DNA of 14,944 nt, taken from positions 1 to 14,944 of the forward strand of contig JAKQFZ010001155.1 of NCBI GenBank assembly GCA_029558215.1. Direction: 5' to 3'. Both the position numbers and the translations under genes were made by a program. Positions 13,120 through 14,944 of this stretch are shown one piece after another. The stretch comes from Candidatus Omnitrophota bacterium. GTDB taxonomy: Bacteria; Hinthialibacterota; Hinthialibacteria; JAKQFZ01. The notes below the pieces were generated by a model that had not been told where the DNA came from, did not search any database, and was given only the letters and a program-made list of their open reading frames with translations. Within the stretch, counting starts at the first letter, position 1, and the number at the start of each line of letters is the position of its first letter.

Positions 13120-14187
13120 TCATATACCAGAAACCAATCCCTTGTGGGAAATCAAACACAAGCATTCATCCAGCCAGTGAGAATCCTCAAGCAGGAAGGT
13201 TTCAATCTGCCACACGCGATGTCTTTCCCGACCCGCGACAAGACGGATGCAGGGAGACTGCATCGGAAGATGTTCCTCAGCCCGATCCGCCCATTCAACA
13301 GCGATCAACCCAGGTTCCGAGAGGATATCCAAAAGTTCTTCGATATTCTCTTCTGTGGCTTTCCCGCTATTCCAACGAAACAGATCCAAGTGGCGAAACG
13401 GCTGGTGCTGTGTTTCATAGACATTGACCAAGGTGTAGGTCGGACTGGTTGCCGGAACCGTTCCACCTCTCGCGCAAACCATGCCTTTCACGATGACCGT
13501 CTTGCCACTGCCCAGGGGGGCGATCAAACTGACTATCTTGTCAGAAGGAAGACTCGACCCAAGACAGAACCCCAAATGCTCTGTGGCTCCCGGGCTGTCA
13601 CAGGTCACAGTGAAGCTGCGGTGCGCGTAGATGTATTTCTCAGTGACAACGAGACCAACGGGAATATCATTCGGAGTTGTGGGAATCTCCCTGAATACAT
13701 GATCTTCAAATGCCAGCCCAACCGTCACCTGCTTCGGTCTCATCTGACTCAAGGCGTGATCGTAATACCCCTTGCCTCTTCCCAAACGATTGCAGCACCG
13801 ATCGAACGCAACTCCAGGAACCAGTACGAGTGACGCCTCAGCAAGTGAGACCGGTTCACAACGTTCCGGAATGGGTTGCGGAATGCCAAACGGAGGTTCG
13901 CACCGGAGGTCATACTCCAGATCCCGAACACGCCAAAAAGTCATGTCACCACAGCCCGCAACAACTCTAGGCAGAAGCAGTGTTTTTCCCTCCAGGAGGG
14001 CTTGTTCCAGAATGGGATGGGTTTGGACTTCCTCGGGTAGCGCGGCATAGGCGGCCAGAATCTCCGCGTCATGAAACTCCTTCATGCTCAGGACGGACTT
14101 GGCGATTCGGGAACTCAATGCTGAGACAACAACAGGATATCGCGTACGACTTTGTTCGCGACAGACCCTACGAAAGGTACGTTTCAT
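13120..14187 (-). CDS. Fused 5-formyltetrahydrofolate cyclo-ligase / TsaE protein
   Basis: This 355-residue protein joins two housekeeping enzymes in one frame. Residues 1-187 are a 5-formyltetrahydrofolate cyclo-ligase, which uses ATP to turn 5-formyl-THF into methenyl-THF; the motif LVPGVAFDRCCNRLGRGKGYYD at about 121-143 is diagnostic. Residues from about 192 are TsaE, the ATPase that drives tRNA threonylcarbamoyl-adenosine synthesis with TsaB and TsaD: Walker A APLGSGKT (223-230), SPTYTLVN (248-255), HLDLFR (266-271) and VEWADR (297-302). The joint is only a few residues long. The ATG at 14187 is chosen because the cyclo-ligase fold begins there; the frame is open to 14328 but that would overlap the upstream gene. 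The ribosome site is weak (AGGAAA 11 bases upstream). Both domains keep their key motifs, so both are probably active. Confidence 0.9.
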   Translation of the reverse strand: MKRTFRRVCREQSRTRYPVVVSALSSRIAKSVLSMKEFHDAEILAAYAALPEEVQTHPILEQALLEGKTLLLPRVVAGCGDMTFWRVRDLEYDLRCEPPFGIPQPIPERCEPVSLAEASLVLVPGVAFDRCCNRLGRGKGYYDHALSQMRPKQVTVGLAFEDHVFREIPTTPNDIPVGLVVTEKYIYAHRSFTVTCDSPGATEHLGFCLGSSLPSDKIVSLIAPLGSGKTVIVKGMVCARGGTVPATSPTYTLVNVYETQHQPFRHLDLFRWNSGKATEENIEELLDILSEPGLIAVEWADRAEEHLPMQSPCIRLVAGRERHRVWQIETFLLEDSHWLDECLCLISHKGLVSGI

Positions 14188-14215
14188 ACTGTCGGGCGTT
14201 TCCTGCTGCACGGAA

Positions 14216-14944
14216 TCAGACTCTTTCCGGAATGATATAGGGCTTGCGATATTTCCTGGAAACAAGTTTGTTGGCAGCGTCGGCGTCAGGACAATTGACA
14301 AAGCGTTCCTTCTCGGCATCCATGGCAAGCCACGGACCCAAGACTACAGGGGTCTTTGCAAGATCGATCTCATTTGCCTCAAGATGGCTCTGGAAACGCT
14401 CCAAGGTCTCCAAGGCGTGGCGATCGGAGCGGATCTTTTCCTGAATCTCATCCGAAGAAGCGCGGGAACCGAGCTGTTGTGAGATGTTTGCCATGTGACA
14501 CAGCGCACTGGAGAGATGACCTTCGAGAATATCCGCAACCTGGTCTTCGGTCTTGCGACTGCGTACTGCCTTGATGAAGTTGGTGGCGTGCTGCCCGCCA
14601 CCGTCGCCCTGAAACTGCTTGATACGGTTGCCGTCGTGGTCGAAGATCCAACCTCCACCGCCGCCCGCGTAGTACCCATCTTCGCATTCGACAACAAGAC
14701 CGACACGGATGTTCCGATAGTGATCCATGGCCTTGTCACTCGCTTTGCGATACAGACCCCGAACTTCGAAAATGATCGGAGCTGGTTCATAGTCGAGAAT
14801 TGCCACCTGTGTGTTGGGAGTCTCCGCGTCGTCCTCATAGCCAAAGCGACCCCCAAGACTCAACACGCGCGGGGGAAGTGTATTCTGACCCAACGCCCAG
14901 CGACACATGTCCATCTCATGGATTCCCTGGTTGCCGATCTCGCC
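14216..14944 (-). CDS. Gfo/Idh/MocA-family oxidoreductase, C-terminal 242 residues (5' end outside window)
   Basis: The frame enters from the window edge as GEIGNQGIHEMDMCRWALG, the substrate-domain start of Gfo/Idh/MocA oxidoreductases, NAD(P)-dependent enzymes acting on sugars, inositols or their derivatives. The histidine in QGIHEMD is near the usual catalytic or substrate-binding site. The Rossmann domain and its GxGxxG motif lie outside the window. The rest, with a Gly-rich turn (AGGGGGW) and a helical tail ending in YRKPYIIPERV, fits the large branch of this family common in Planctomycetes and relatives, whose members often carry a Tat signal; that cannot be checked here. Its stop lies 28 bases before the chosen start of the cyclo-ligase/TsaE gene, so they may be co-transcribed. 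Confidence 0.88.
   Translation of the reverse strand, partial: GEIGNQGIHEMDMCRWALGQNTLPPRVLSLGGRFGYEDDAETPNTQVAILDYEPAPIIFEVRGLYRKASDKAMDHYRNIRVGLVVECEDGYYAGGGGGWIFDHDGNRIKQFQGDGGGQHATNFIKAVRSRKTEDQVADILEGHLSSALCHMANISQQLGSRASSDEIQEKIRSDRHALETLERFQSHLEANEIDLAKTPVVLGPWLAMDAEKERFVNCPDADAANKLVSRKYRKPYIIPERV

Overview
The window reads as ordinary chromosomal DNA from a free-living, probably uncultured, Gram-negative-type bacterium. A sulfatase, a secreted Asp-box (BNR) protein, a GxDLY-type SGNH esterase and a Gfo/Idh/MocA oxidoreductase together, with moderate base composition and sec signal peptides, suggest a glycan degrader of the Planctomycetes/Verrucomicrobia/Lentisphaerae or Hydrogenedentota kind. 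That placement is inference; there is no rRNA or other decisive marker here. No tRNA, rRNA, CRISPR array, insertion sequence or phage gene was seen.

Layout. Positions 1-261 hold the start of an elongation factor P gene on the minus strand, cut by the window edge, followed by a minus-strand nitroreductase (362-856). Both have good sigma-70-like promoters. A 511-base gap then leads to a plus-strand operon: an ECF sigma factor (1368-1973), a zinc-binding membrane anti-sigma factor (1991-2731), an exported HtrA-like protein whose three catalytic residues are all replaced (2753-3985), and a flavin-reductase-like protein (3997-4608). Next come a hicBA toxin-antitoxin module with a frameshifted hicA (4985-5421), a PLP enzyme of the D-threonine aldolase/D-serine dehydratase type (5527-6639), a structured intergenic segment, and an exported SGNH esterase (6795-7880).

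From about 8071 to the end all genes lie on the minus strand. Reading in the direction of transcription they are: a Gfo/Idh/MocA oxidoreductase (5' end outside the window), a fused 5-formyltetrahydrofolate cyclo-ligase/TsaE protein, leuD, a large exported two-domain Asp-box protein, a sulfatase 7 bases behind it, a PIN-like C-terminal remnant, and a small CVEMK-type protein.

How the genes fit together. The sigma/anti-sigma/pseudo-HtrA set looks like an envelope-stress circuit in which a dead protease with a PDZ domain may act as a sensor. The Asp-box protein and the sulfatase look like a two-gene unit for a sulfated glycan, and the SGNH esterase could belong to the same lifestyle. Two small toxin-antitoxin modules are present and both look damaged. 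The most unusual items are the triad-less HtrA in the ECF operon and the cyclo-ligase/TsaE fusion.
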